NCBI RefSeq assembly: GCF_021271205.1
Contig: NZ_JAIWKS010000011.1
Location: forward strand, 124,001-188,000
Direction of reading: 5' to 3'
Length of the DNA: 64,000 nt
Origin: Pseudomonas uvaldensis
GTDB taxonomy: Bacteria; Pseudomonadota; Gammaproteobacteria; Pseudomonadales; Pseudomonadaceae
The notes beneath the pieces were generated by a model. That model made no database searches. It saw nothing but the letters and a program-made list of their open reading frames with translations, and was not told where the DNA came from. How positions within the stretch are numbered: position 1 is the stretch's first letter; every line of letters starts with the position of its first letter. Of this stretch, positions 9,093-17,081 are shown piece after piece. The position numbers and the translations under genes are program-made.

Positions 9093-10424
9093 TCAGGCAC
9101 TTTCACCGGTTTGCGCGACGAACAACACCACCTGCCAAGGACCGCTGGCCTGGGCCGACGCCGGCGCGACAATGTGCAACGGCAGTTGCCCGTCGAACCA
9201 TTGGCCACTGGCATTCACCACGAACAATCGGGTGTCGTCGCCCACGCTATAGGCCACCTGTTCGTTGCGACTCATGGCTTGGTGAGGCAAGCCGCTCATG
9301 CGTTGGCGACTCAGCAACGGGACATGAGGCGCGGATGCGATGATTGCTCCGCGCAGCCAATCGGCAGCGGCCTGCTCACCGGCACCGTTGGGCATGCGCA
9401 GGCCGATGACCAGTCGCTGGCTTGGCTGGTCGTCGGGCAGTTGGATGGAAAAAACCGGGTCGTTGCGTTCGAAGGCCAGGGTGCGATATCCGGCACGGAC
9501 CCGCTCCAGGGTGTCTTCCAGCCAGTCGAGCAGCGGTTCGTAGCCCCGTTGCAGCTCCACGAAATCCAGCGGGGCAAAAGCCGGGACGCCAGCCAAAGGA
9601 TTAAGCGCCGACCAGGCTCCGGCCAGCCCCAGCAACAAACCGTAGAGCGCGTGGGGCGTGGCCACGCGCATGTTCAGAGCCCCTTCGACTTCGGGCAAGC
9701 GTGCCCATATCGCCGTCATTAGCCGGCGGATTTCCATCGCATCGTCCTGATTACCGGCCGCCTGGGCCTGACGCAACCGTCCGGCGAGGAACAGGCACTT
9801 CTCCCGCGCCCGTGCACACAGCCCGGCGATACGCCGCCCTAGCACCGACTCGGGTAACAACACGGGCGTGGGTGGCGTATAGGGCACGCGCAGAAAGCCG
9901 CCGCCTTCCTTGCGGATGCGCAGCAGCGGCAGGCAGATCGAGTCAGCTTTGCTCAGTTGCGTGCACAACCGTGGATTGGGTCGCCACACGGTGATGGATT
10001 CCGGGAATTCGCCGCTGGTGAGGTCCGGCAGGGCGTCGCCCACCACCGATTGCAACCGCCCCTTGAGCGGCAGCAACTGCCCGGCGCGCCAGAGTGGGCT
10101 GATCGCCAGGTAAACGGTCACGGTAGCGTCGTCGGTCTTGTCGACCGCCTCGGTGATATCCAGCTCCAGGGTCGGCCCGACGCCGGCTTGCAGATTGACG
10201 GGCAAGCCGTCCGGCAAGGTGCCTTGCAGTTGCAGCAGCCGGACCTGGCCGGCGCTGAGGGCCGAAGGGTCGACCTCCAACTGGCTGACACCCCAGAACC
10301 AGGGATTGCAGGCGGCCGCGACATGCGCCGCCAGGGCCTCGGCGCGCAACCCTTGTAATTGAAAATGCTGGGGCAACAGTTGCATGCCCTCGTGCCAGCA
10401 CACCGCGTCAGGTAACAGACTCAT
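9093..10424 (-). CDS. tssK: T6SS baseplate protein TssK
   Basis: TssK (443 aa) links the baseplate wedge to the membrane complex through TssL. The N-terminus LLPDAVCWHEGMQLLPQHFQLQ is the conserved beginning of the family, with the typical W-x-E-GMxLxPQHF pattern. The start at ATG 10424 is preceded by AAGGGAG; an upstream in-frame start 11 codons earlier has no such site. It lies between tssJ (53 bases upstream) and tssL in the minus-strand T6SS arm. Confidence 0.92.
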   Translation of the reverse strand: MSLLPDAVCWHEGMQLLPQHFQLQGLRAEALAAHVAAACNPWFWGVSQLEVDPSALSAGQVRLLQLQGTLPDGLPVNLQAGVGPTLELDITEAVDKTDDATVTVYLAISPLWRAGQLLPLKGRLQSVVGDALPDLTSGEFPESITVWRPNPRLCTQLSKADSICLPLLRIRKEGGGFLRVPYTPPTPVLLPESVLGRRIAGLCARAREKCLFLAGRLRQAQAAGNQDDAMEIRRLMTAIWARLPEVEGALNMRVATPHALYGLLLGLAGAWSALNPLAGVPAFAPLDFVELQRGYEPLLDWLEDTLERVRAGYRTLAFERNDPVFSIQLPDDQPSQRLVIGLRMPNGAGEQAAADWLRGAIIASAPHVPLLSRQRMSGLPHQAMSRNEQVAYSVGDDTRLFVVNASGQWFDGQLPLHIVAPASAQASGPWQVVLFVAQTGESA

Positions 10425-10476
10425 ACGACTCCCTTCGACATTCCAGTGTCGCCGCACCTGGGCGGCCCGCGGTCAT

Positions 10477-10941
10477 TCAAGGCTGACTGGCATCGAGCTG
10501 CCCATCGTTGATGAGGGTCATCTCGCGACTGTCGAACTTCAGCCAGGCCTTGCGTTGATCGTCCAGCCGAAGCCGGTGGGCTCCGGGAGTGTTATAGCTG
10601 GCGAAGACCAAAAGTCCAGCGGCGCGCCGGCCCTCCAGCGGGAAGGGTTGGCGGTCGATGAACTGTCCGGGGACCAGCTCCAGCCCCCATACCGACATGA
10701 GTTGACGATAGTCGCGCTGGAACTGTTCGCGCTCTGCAAACCACTGCCTGGCGGTAATTCCCGAGAGTTGCTTGAGCAGGTCCGGATCGTTCACGGCGAC
10801 AAAATCCACGGCGATCGGAGTGTCGTCATTGGCACGGGGCGCGACGTCCAGGGTCAGGCTGTCCAGATCGACGCTGGGCGCAAACAGCGAGCAACCCGTT
10901 AGTGCCACGCTGAAAAAAAATCCTGAAAAAAACACACGCAA
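10477..10941 (-). CDS. tssJ: T6SS outer-membrane lipoprotein TssJ
   Basis: This is a small lipoprotein (154 aa) anchoring the T6SS membrane complex to the outer membrane. The signal peptide is short and hydrophobic and ends in a lipobox LTGC with Cys17, followed by SLFAP. The mature part has the TssJ beta-sandwich pattern with the loop segment FASYNTPG and PFPLEGRRAAGLLVF. It is the first gene of the minus-strand arm, divergent from tssB across a 224-base gap that should hold both promoters. Confidence 0.9.
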   Translation of the reverse strand: MRVFFSGFFFSVALTGCSLFAPSVDLDSLTLDVAPRANDDTPIAVDFVAVNDPDLLKQLSGITARQWFAEREQFQRDYRQLMSVWGLELVPGQFIDRQPFPLEGRRAAGLLVFASYNTPGAHRLRLDDQRKAWLKFDSREMTLINDGQLDASQP

Positions 10942-11165
10942 AATGAATCTTCCTTTTCGTCGCGGTCAAAAATTGTTTTTGCTTGCATTTTTATAGACCT
11001 GTTCTAGCGTCTTGGATAGTTCGGCCAACACGGTCGAATGGACCAGGTTCGTCAAGGGAATGACAGGTTTTCTGCCCTCCGTTTGCAACCTGCGGATCAG
11101 CAAGGGAATGCGATGAGCGGGCCTCCCGATGCATTGCTTCCACTCATGCATCGGAGTCGGCCGCC
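10942..11165. promoter_or_regulatory. Divergent T6SS promoter region between tssJ and tssB
   Basis: This gap is noticeably richer in A and T on its left side (10960-11000). It must contain the start signals of both T6SS arms. I could not identify a convincing sigma-70 or sigma-54 element by eye. The ribosome site of tssB (GGAG at 11153-11156) is at its right end. Confidence 0.5.
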
Positions 11166-11729
11166 ATGGCAGAAAGTACCCAGCACAAGCTCGACAGAGT
11201 CCGTCCTCCCCGCGTCCAGATCACCTATGACGTGGAAATCGGCAATGCCATCGAGAAGAAAGAACTGCCACTGGTGGTCGGCATTCTGGCCGACCTCTCG
11301 GGCAAGCCACTGGAGCCGCTGCCCAAGCTCAACGAGCGGCGCTTTACCGAAATCGATCGCGATAATTTCAACGAAGTGCTCGCCTCCATCGGCCCACGCG
11401 CCACGCTGCAGGTGAACAACACCCTCAGCGGCGACGACAGCAAACTCAATATCGAACTCAAGTTCCGTCACATCGATGACTTCGACCCGGTCAAGGTCGT
11501 GGAACAGATCACGCCACTGCGCCGGCTGTTCGAAGCCCGCCAGCGCCTGCGCGATCTTCTGACCAAGCTCGACGGTAACGATGACCTGGACAAACTGCTA
11601 CGCGACGTGATCGCCAATACCGAGGGCTTGCAGGAGATCAAGTCGGCCCGACCACAGGATGTACCCATAGAGCTGCCGACCGTGGCCGCCAACGATGCCC
11701 CGGCCCCAACCGACGAACCACAGGCCTGA
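11166..11729 (+). CDS. tssB: T6SS sheath small subunit TssB (VipA)
   Basis: TssB (187 aa) forms the contractile sheath with TssC. The family hallmarks are visible: PRVQITYDVEIG (about 18-29), LPLVVGILADLSG (about 37-49) and NNTLSGDDSKLNIELKF in the middle. The C-terminus is charged, with a low-complexity tail rich in A, P and E. The start is supported by GGAG 10 bases upstream. It is the first gene of the plus-strand arm, 30 bases before tssC. Confidence 0.95.
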   Translation: MAESTQHKLDRVRPPRVQITYDVEIGNAIEKKELPLVVGILADLSGKPLEPLPKLNERRFTEIDRDNFNEVLASIGPRATLQVNNTLSGDDSKLNIELKFRHIDDFDPVKVVEQITPLRRLFEARQRLRDLLTKLDGNDDLDKLLRDVIANTEGLQEIKSARPQDVPIELPTVAANDAPAPTDEPQA

Positions 11730-11759
11730 TCGTGCTCATCACTCAAGGGAGATAAAGCC

Positions 11760-13241
11760 ATGCCTGCTTCATCCAGCGCTCAAACCAGCGAGAGCACGAC
11801 CCAGACCCTGTCCCTGCTGGACAAGATCATCGCCGAAGGCCGCATGGCCCATGACGACAGCCAGCAGGACTATGCCCGCGACATGCTCGCGGAATTCGCC
11901 ACCCAGGTCCTCGACGAAGGCATGGCCATCGACAAGGACACCGTGGCGATGATCAACGACCGCATCAGCCAGATCGACCAGTTGATCAGCGCCCAGCTCA
12001 ACGAAGTGCTGCACCACCCCGAGCTGCAGAAGCTCGAAGCGTCCTGGCGCGGCCTGCACCTGCTGGTGCAGAACACCGAGACCAGCACCCGGCTCAAGCT
12101 GCGCTTGCTCAACGTTACGCAGAAAGAGCTGCAGAGCGACTTGGAAAAAGCCGTCGAGTTCGACCAGAGCGCGCTGTTCAAGAAAATCTACGAGGAAGAA
12201 TACGGTACCTTCGGCGGGCATCCGTTCAGCCTGTTGGTGGGCGACTACACCTTCGGCCGCCACCCGCAGGACATCGGTCTGCTGGAAAAACTGTCGAACG
12301 TGGCTGCCGCGGCCCACGCGCCGTTCATTGCTGCCGCCAGCCCGCGCCTGTTCGACATGACCAGCTTCACCGAGCTGGCAGTGCCCCGGGATCTGTCGAA
12401 GATTTTCGAAAGCCAGGAACTGATCAAGTGGCGCGCCTTCCGGGAGAGCGAAGACTCACGTTATGTGTCCCTGGTGCTGCCGCACTTCCTGCTGCGTCTG
12501 CCCTATGGCCCGGACACCCTGCCGGTGGAAGGTATTAACTACGTCGAGGACGTCAACGGCACCGACCACAGCAAATACCTATGGGGCAATGCCGCCTGGG
12601 CGCTGTCGCAACGCATTACCGAAGCCTTCGCCAAATATGGCTGGTGCGCCGCGATTCGCGGGGCCGAGGGTGGTGGCGCAGTCGAAGGCCTGCCGGCCCA
12701 TACCTTCCGCACCAGCTCCGGGGACCTGTCGCTCAAATGCCCCACCGAAGTGGCGATCACCGACCGCCGCGAGAAGGAGCTCAACGACCTGGGCTTCATC
12801 GCTCTGTGCCACAAGAAAAACAGCGATATCGCCGTGTTCTTCGGTGGCCAGACCACCAACAAGGCCAAGGTCTACAACACCAACGAGGCCAACGCCAACG
12901 CGCGGATCTCGGCGATGTTGCCGTATGTCCTCGCGGCCTCGCGTTTTGCCCACTACCTGAAGGTGATCATGCGCGACAAGGTCGGCAGCTTCATGACCCG
13001 CGACAACGTACAGACCTACCTCAACAACTGGATCGCCGACTACGTACTGATCAACGACAACGCCCCCCAGGAGATCAAGGCGCAATACCCGCTGCGCGAA
13101 GCGCGGGTGGACGTGACCGAGGTGGCCGGCAAGCCCGGGGCCTACAAGGCCACGGTGTTCCTGCGGCCGCATTTCCAACTTGAGGAACTGACGGCGTCGA
13201 TCCGGCTGGTGGCAACCCTGCCGCCACCGGTCGCTGCCTGA
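11760..13241 (+). CDS. tssC: T6SS sheath large subunit TssC (VipB)
   Basis: TssC (493 aa) is the main contractile sheath protein and substrate for ClpV recycling. Conserved segments include EASWRGLHLLVQNT (about 91-106), GTFGGHPFSLLVGDY (about 149-163), and RGAEGGGAVEGLPAH (about 299-313). GGGAG lies 9-13 bases before the ATG. Between tssC and hcp sits a REP palindrome, which may lower read-through or stabilise the hcp message. Confidence 0.95.
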   Translation: MPASSSAQTSESTTQTLSLLDKIIAEGRMAHDDSQQDYARDMLAEFATQVLDEGMAIDKDTVAMINDRISQIDQLISAQLNEVLHHPELQKLEASWRGLHLLVQNTETSTRLKLRLLNVTQKELQSDLEKAVEFDQSALFKKIYEEEYGTFGGHPFSLLVGDYTFGRHPQDIGLLEKLSNVAAAAHAPFIAAASPRLFDMTSFTELAVPRDLSKIFESQELIKWRAFRESEDSRYVSLVLPHFLLRLPYGPDTLPVEGINYVEDVNGTDHSKYLWGNAAWALSQRITEAFAKYGWCAAIRGAEGGGAVEGLPAHTFRTSSGDLSLKCPTEVAITDRREKELNDLGFIALCHKKNSDIAVFFGGQTTNKAKVYNTNEANANARISAMLPYVLAASRFAHYLKVIMRDKVGSFMTRDNVQTYLNNWIADYVLINDNAPQEIKAQYPLREARVDVTEVAGKPGAYKATVFLRPHFQLEELTASIRLVATLPPPVAA

Positions 13242-13250
13242 CCCAAGAAT

Positions 13251-13301
13251 CCTGTGGCGAGCGAGCTTTTGTGACGAGGGGATTTATCCCCTCGCCACAG
13301 G
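13251..13301. repeat. REP palindrome between tssC and hcp
   Basis: The outer arms CCTGTGGCGA and TCGCCACAGG are inverted. A second inner hairpin, GAGGGGAT-TTATCCCCTC, lies on the right side. This is the GTGGCGAGGG-type Pseudomonas REP. It lies within the T6SS plus-strand operon. Confidence 0.8.
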
Positions 13302-13363
13302 TTCGGCGTTCGTCTTAGCGGTATCGGGCACCACCCATTCGTCTTATTCAGGAGTTCCACACA

Positions 13364-13861
13364 ATGGATGCGATCATTCTCGACCTCGGCGGCGACATCA
13401 AGGGCGACAGCCAGCTGGAGGGGTTCACGGACAAGATCGAGGTCATGTCCTACAGCCACAACGTGGCCATGCAAGTCACCAATGATGTCAGCAACTCGGA
13501 GCGTACTTCAGGCAAGCCCCATGTCGGCGAATTCACCCTGACCAAGTTCGTCGACAGTTCCACCCCTACCCTCAACGAGTACTGCTGCGCCGGCAAGCCG
13601 ATCCCGGAAGCCATCATCACCATCGGGCGCAATGCCGCCGAAGGCAGCGGCCAGCTCATGCCTTTCATCGTCTACACCCTGAACAACGTCGTGCTGTCCA
13701 ACGTCAGCGTCAGTGGTGGCACGGGGGGCAAGCCGGTGGAGACCCTTTCGCTGAACTTCACCAAGATCAAATGGGAACTCACCGCCCAGAAAGATGACGG
13801 CACCAAAGAAGGCACGGCGGGCACGACCTGGGACATGGCAGCCAACAAGATGACCAAGTGA
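13364..13861 (+). CDS. hcp: T6SS inner-tube protein Hcp (TssD)
   Basis: Hcp (165 aa) forms the hexameric rings of the inner tube and can carry effectors in its lumen. The start reads MDAIILDLGGDIKGDS, and the body keeps GKPHVGEFTLTKFVD and a C-terminal LNFTKIKWEL strand typical of the family. AGGAG lies upstream of the ATG. There is no C-terminal effector extension. It lies 122 bases after tssC with a REP element in between, and 12 bases before tssE. Confidence 0.95.
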   Translation: MDAIILDLGGDIKGDSQLEGFTDKIEVMSYSHNVAMQVTNDVSNSERTSGKPHVGEFTLTKFVDSSTPTLNEYCCAGKPIPEAIITIGRNAAEGSGQLMPFIVYTLNNVVLSNVSVSGGTGGKPVETLSLNFTKIKWELTAQKDDGTKEGTAGTTWDMAANKMTK

Positions 13862-13873
13862 CGGAGCCGCGCC

Positions 13874-14317
13874 ATGGCTGGCTTCGGGCTTCGACCTCCG
13901 CTGTTCGAACGCTTGGCCGACACGGCGGAGGACGCCAGTCGGGTGTTCGATCGGCAGGCGTTGCAGGATTCGGTTCATGCCGAACTGCATCGCCTGTTCA
14001 ATACCCGCCGCGGCCCCCTGGCGCTCACCGAACCGCCGAGCATCCTGGACTACGGCATCGCCGACTGGACCGCGTTGCAACAGCAGCGCAGCGATGACCG
14101 TCGTCAACTGATCCGCGAGATCCGCCAGGCCATCAATCATTTCGAGCCTCGCCTGCAACTGGGCGAGGTCCAGGTCGTTCCGGTTCCGGGTCATGCGCAA
14201 CAACTGAGCATACGGCTGTCGGGTGTGCTGCGTGGGGACCCGCGCCCATGGCCCGTCGCATTTGTCATCGAGCACGCCGGCGACGGCCTTGAGGTACTCC
14301 ATGAGCGACTCGATTGA
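13874..14317 (+). CDS. tssE: T6SS baseplate protein TssE (gp25-like)
   Basis: TssE (147 aa) is the gp25-like wedge component. It shows PLFERLAD at the start, the FNTRRGP motif near residue 44 and ILDYGIADW near 57, followed by LIREIRQAINHFEPRL, all typical of the family. Its 3' end overlaps tssF by 17 bases, indicating translational coupling. Confidence 0.92.
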   Translation: MAGFGLRPPLFERLADTAEDASRVFDRQALQDSVHAELHRLFNTRRGPLALTEPPSILDYGIADWTALQQQRSDDRRQLIREIRQAINHFEPRLQLGEVQVVPVPGHAQQLSIRLSGVLRGDPRPWPVAFVIEHAGDGLEVLHERLD

Positions 14318-16091
14318 TCCGCAACTGCTGGATTATTATCAGCGCGAACTGACCTGGCTGCGACATGCCGGCAGCCAGTTCGCCGAGCGCTACCCCAAGG
14401 TCGCCCGACGCTTGGAGTTGTCTCCGGGAGAATGCCCCGATCCGCACGTCGAGCGCCTGCTGGAAGGGTTCGCCCTGCTGGCGGCCCGATTGCAACGCCG
14501 GCTGGACGATGACTACGCCGAATTCAGCGACGCCCTGCTCGAACAACTCTACCCCTTGGCCATGCGCCCGTTACCTTCGTGCGCAATCGTGCAGTTCGAG
14601 CCCGACCCGGGCAAGGGCAACCTCGACGATGGCTATCCCCTCCCCAGGGATACGCCGCTGTTCGTCACCACGGACAAAGGCCAGAGCATCCACTTTCGCA
14701 CCACGGCCGCGGTGCATTTGTGGCCGCTGCAAGTGGACGAAGCGGTATTGCTGGGCAGTGACGAAGCCCAGGCGCTGACCGGCGTGGTCCAGGCCCGCTC
14801 GGCCCTGCGCTTGAACCTGCGTTGCCTGGGCGAACGCCAGTGGTCGACATTGGGGATCGAGACGCTGCGGGTCCACCTGGCCGCCTCACCCATGATCAAC
14901 GCCTGGCTGTACGACCTGCTCGGTGCCCATGCAATCAAGGTGCTGGCCGGCCCACCGGGCAGCGTACCGGAACCGCTCGCCGGCCTGCCCCGTGTCGTCG
15001 GTTTCGCCAGTGGCGAAGCCCTGTTGCCAGATGAGGACGGCGTGCACCCGGGCATGCGGTTGCTGGCGGAATATTTCGCCTTCCCCGACAAGTTCGACTT
15101 CTTCGACCTGCCCTTGGCGGGAGCAACCAGCGACAGCCCGTCGTTGTACCTCTACATCGTGTTCGACCGTGCCCCCGCCAGTCGCCTGCCCCTCCAGGCC
15201 AGCGACATCGCTCTGGGCTGTGCGCCAGTGATCAACCTGTTTCCCAGGACCAGCGAACCCCTGCGCCCGGACGGCACCCGTAGCGAGTACCGGCTGGTGG
15301 CCGACAGTCATCGGGAAAACAGCGTCGAGATCCATAGCATTCGCGGCATGCGAGCCAGTACCCGCGAGGGCGTGCGCCAGGTACCGGCTTATTACGGCAG
15401 CCAGCACGGCAGCGATCAGCCCTGTTATTGGTACGCACGACGGGTGAGCGGCATGAGCCCGAACCGCCTGGGTACCGACCTGATGGTCAGCCTGGTGGAC
15501 ACCCGGCTCGATCCCCTTGCCGATACTCGGGACTATAGCCTTACCGCCGAATTGCTCTGCACCAATCGGCACTTGGCCCAGAGCCTGCCTGCCGGCACGC
15601 CATTGGGCTTCGAGCGCCCGGGCCCGGTGGCCTGGGCCCGCCTGCGCAATCCGCCCAGCCCACAGAGCCTGCCGCGCCTGGACGGCGAATCGCGTTGGCG
15701 GCTGGTCTCACAGCTGACGCTCAATCACCTTTCGCTGGTGGAAGGTCCCCAGGCGCTGGACGCACTGCGCGAAATTCTCGAATTGCACAACCTGCGGGAC
15801 GAAGCCAGCGCCCGGCGGCAGATCGAAGGCGTATCGGGCATGGGCTGCGAGCGAGTTATCGCCCATGTCGGCGAAGACGCCTGGCGCGGCTGGCGCAACG
15901 GCCTTGAAGTGCGCCTGCAACTGGATCCGCAGCACTTCGTCGGCAGCAGCGCCGTGCTGTTCTCCGGCGTGTTGGCACAATTCTTTTCGCTTTATGCCAC
16001 CGCCAACCGTTTCGTGCGCACAGTGCTGGTTCAGTCCGACAAGGAGGTGAAGACATGGCAACCCCAAGCCGGCAAACCCCTGACGCTCTGA
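14301..16091 (+). CDS. tssF: T6SS baseplate protein TssF
   Basis: TssF (596 aa) is the large baseplate wedge subunit. The N-terminus DPQLLDYYQRELTWLRHAGSQFA and the following FAERYPKVARRL are the family signature, as are LLEGFALLAARLQRRLDDD and the later ACTRPLP-like PLAMRPLPSC segment. I chose ATG 14301 (MSDSIDPQ), inside the end of tssE; the open frame continues upstream only as overlap with tssE. It overlaps tssG by 37 bases. Confidence 0.92.
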   Translation: MSDSIDPQLLDYYQRELTWLRHAGSQFAERYPKVARRLELSPGECPDPHVERLLEGFALLAARLQRRLDDDYAEFSDALLEQLYPLAMRPLPSCAIVQFEPDPGKGNLDDGYPLPRDTPLFVTTDKGQSIHFRTTAAVHLWPLQVDEAVLLGSDEAQALTGVVQARSALRLNLRCLGERQWSTLGIETLRVHLAASPMINAWLYDLLGAHAIKVLAGPPGSVPEPLAGLPRVVGFASGEALLPDEDGVHPGMRLLAEYFAFPDKFDFFDLPLAGATSDSPSLYLYIVFDRAPASRLPLQASDIALGCAPVINLFPRTSEPLRPDGTRSEYRLVADSHRENSVEIHSIRGMRASTREGVRQVPAYYGSQHGSDQPCYWYARRVSGMSPNRLGTDLMVSLVDTRLDPLADTRDYSLTAELLCTNRHLAQSLPAGTPLGFERPGPVAWARLRNPPSPQSLPRLDGESRWRLVSQLTLNHLSLVEGPQALDALREILELHNLRDEASARRQIEGVSGMGCERVIAHVGEDAWRGWRNGLEVRLQLDPQHFVGSSAVLFSGVLAQFFSLYATANRFVRTVLVQSDKEVKTWQPQAGKPLTL

Positions 16092-17080
16092 ACCTGAGCC
16101 AACGACTGCGGCGCGATCCGCAGCGCTTCGAATGGCTCCAGGCACTGCTGTTGTTGGAGCGCGAACACCCACAGGCCGAACCCTTGGGCAGCGGTACCGC
16201 GCCCGACGCCGAAGCCCTGCGCCTGCGCGGCCCATTGACGCCGCTGTTTGCCGCCAGTGAAGTCGAAAGCCTGAGCCAGGAACCCGGCTCGCCGCCAGTG
16301 TTGACTACACCGATCTTCGGGCTCGGCGGCCCCGACGGTCCGCTGCCCTACGCCTATCAGGAATGGTTGCAACAACGGGCGCGGTCAAAGGATCATGCGC
16401 CGGCGGAATTTCTCGACCTGTTCCAGCATCGCCTGCTCAGCCTGCTCTACAAGGTCATGCGCAAGCATCGCATCGCCCTGGGTTTCACCGCCCCGGGGGC
16501 GTCCGCCGTACAAGCACAACTGCGGGCACTGACCGGCCTGCTGCCCAAGGCCCTGCAAGAACGCCAGGCTGTGCCCGACTCCGCCGTGCTCGCCTGCACC
16601 GCGCTGTACGCCGATGGCCGCCGCTCCCTGGCCGGGTTCGCGGCGGTTGTCCGCGAGCAGTTCGGATTGCCGGTGGAACTGACCGCCTATGAAGGTGGCT
16701 GGCGAGAAATCCCATCCGCCAGTCGCAGTCGCTTGCAACCGGGCGGCCGCAACCTGCGCCTTGGACGCAACGCGGTGGCCGGCACGCGGGTCTGGGATGA
16801 ACATGCCGGCGTGCGCCTGACCCTGGGCCCGCTGAGCACCACCCAAGCCAGCGGATTGCTGCCCAACGGCGAGACCCATCCATTGCTCGCCAGTCTTTTT
16901 GCCCTGTATTTCGGTCCCGACCTGGACTGTACGCTGGTCCTGCTGATCCGCGGCGCCGGCCCGCTGCAACTGGGCCATCAGACACCGCCGCGGCTGAACT
17001 GGAACGGCGGTCTGCAACGCCAGTCCAGCCTGGCCGTACAACGGATCGAAACCCGCCTTCGTCAGCCGGAGATCGCCTGA
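16055..17080 (+). CDS. tssG: T6SS baseplate protein TssG
   Basis: TssG (341 aa) completes the TssEFGK wedge. Visible family features are FEWLQALLLLER near residue 27, FGLGGPDGPLPYAYQEWLQ near 88, and FLDLFQHRLLSLLYKVMRKHR near 117. An AAGGAGG ribosome site lies just before ATG 16055, inside the end of tssF. It ends one base before the clpV ATG. Confidence 0.92.
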   Translation: MATPSRQTPDALNLSQRLRRDPQRFEWLQALLLLEREHPQAEPLGSGTAPDAEALRLRGPLTPLFAASEVESLSQEPGSPPVLTTPIFGLGGPDGPLPYAYQEWLQQRARSKDHAPAEFLDLFQHRLLSLLYKVMRKHRIALGFTAPGASAVQAQLRALTGLLPKALQERQAVPDSAVLACTALYADGRRSLAGFAAVVREQFGLPVELTAYEGGWREIPSASRSRLQPGGRNLRLGRNAVAGTRVWDEHAGVRLTLGPLSTTQASGLLPNGETHPLLASLFALYFGPDLDCTLVLLIRGAGPLQLGHQTPPRLNWNGGLQRQSSLAVQRIETRLRQPEIA

Positions 17081-17081
17081 A

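Noticed and set aside
10942..11165. Possible sigma-54 promoter (TGACAGGTTTTCTGC) upstream of tssB
   Set aside because: It departs from TGGCAC-N5-TTGC at several positions including the key GG, and no enhancer-binding regulator gene accompanies the cluster.
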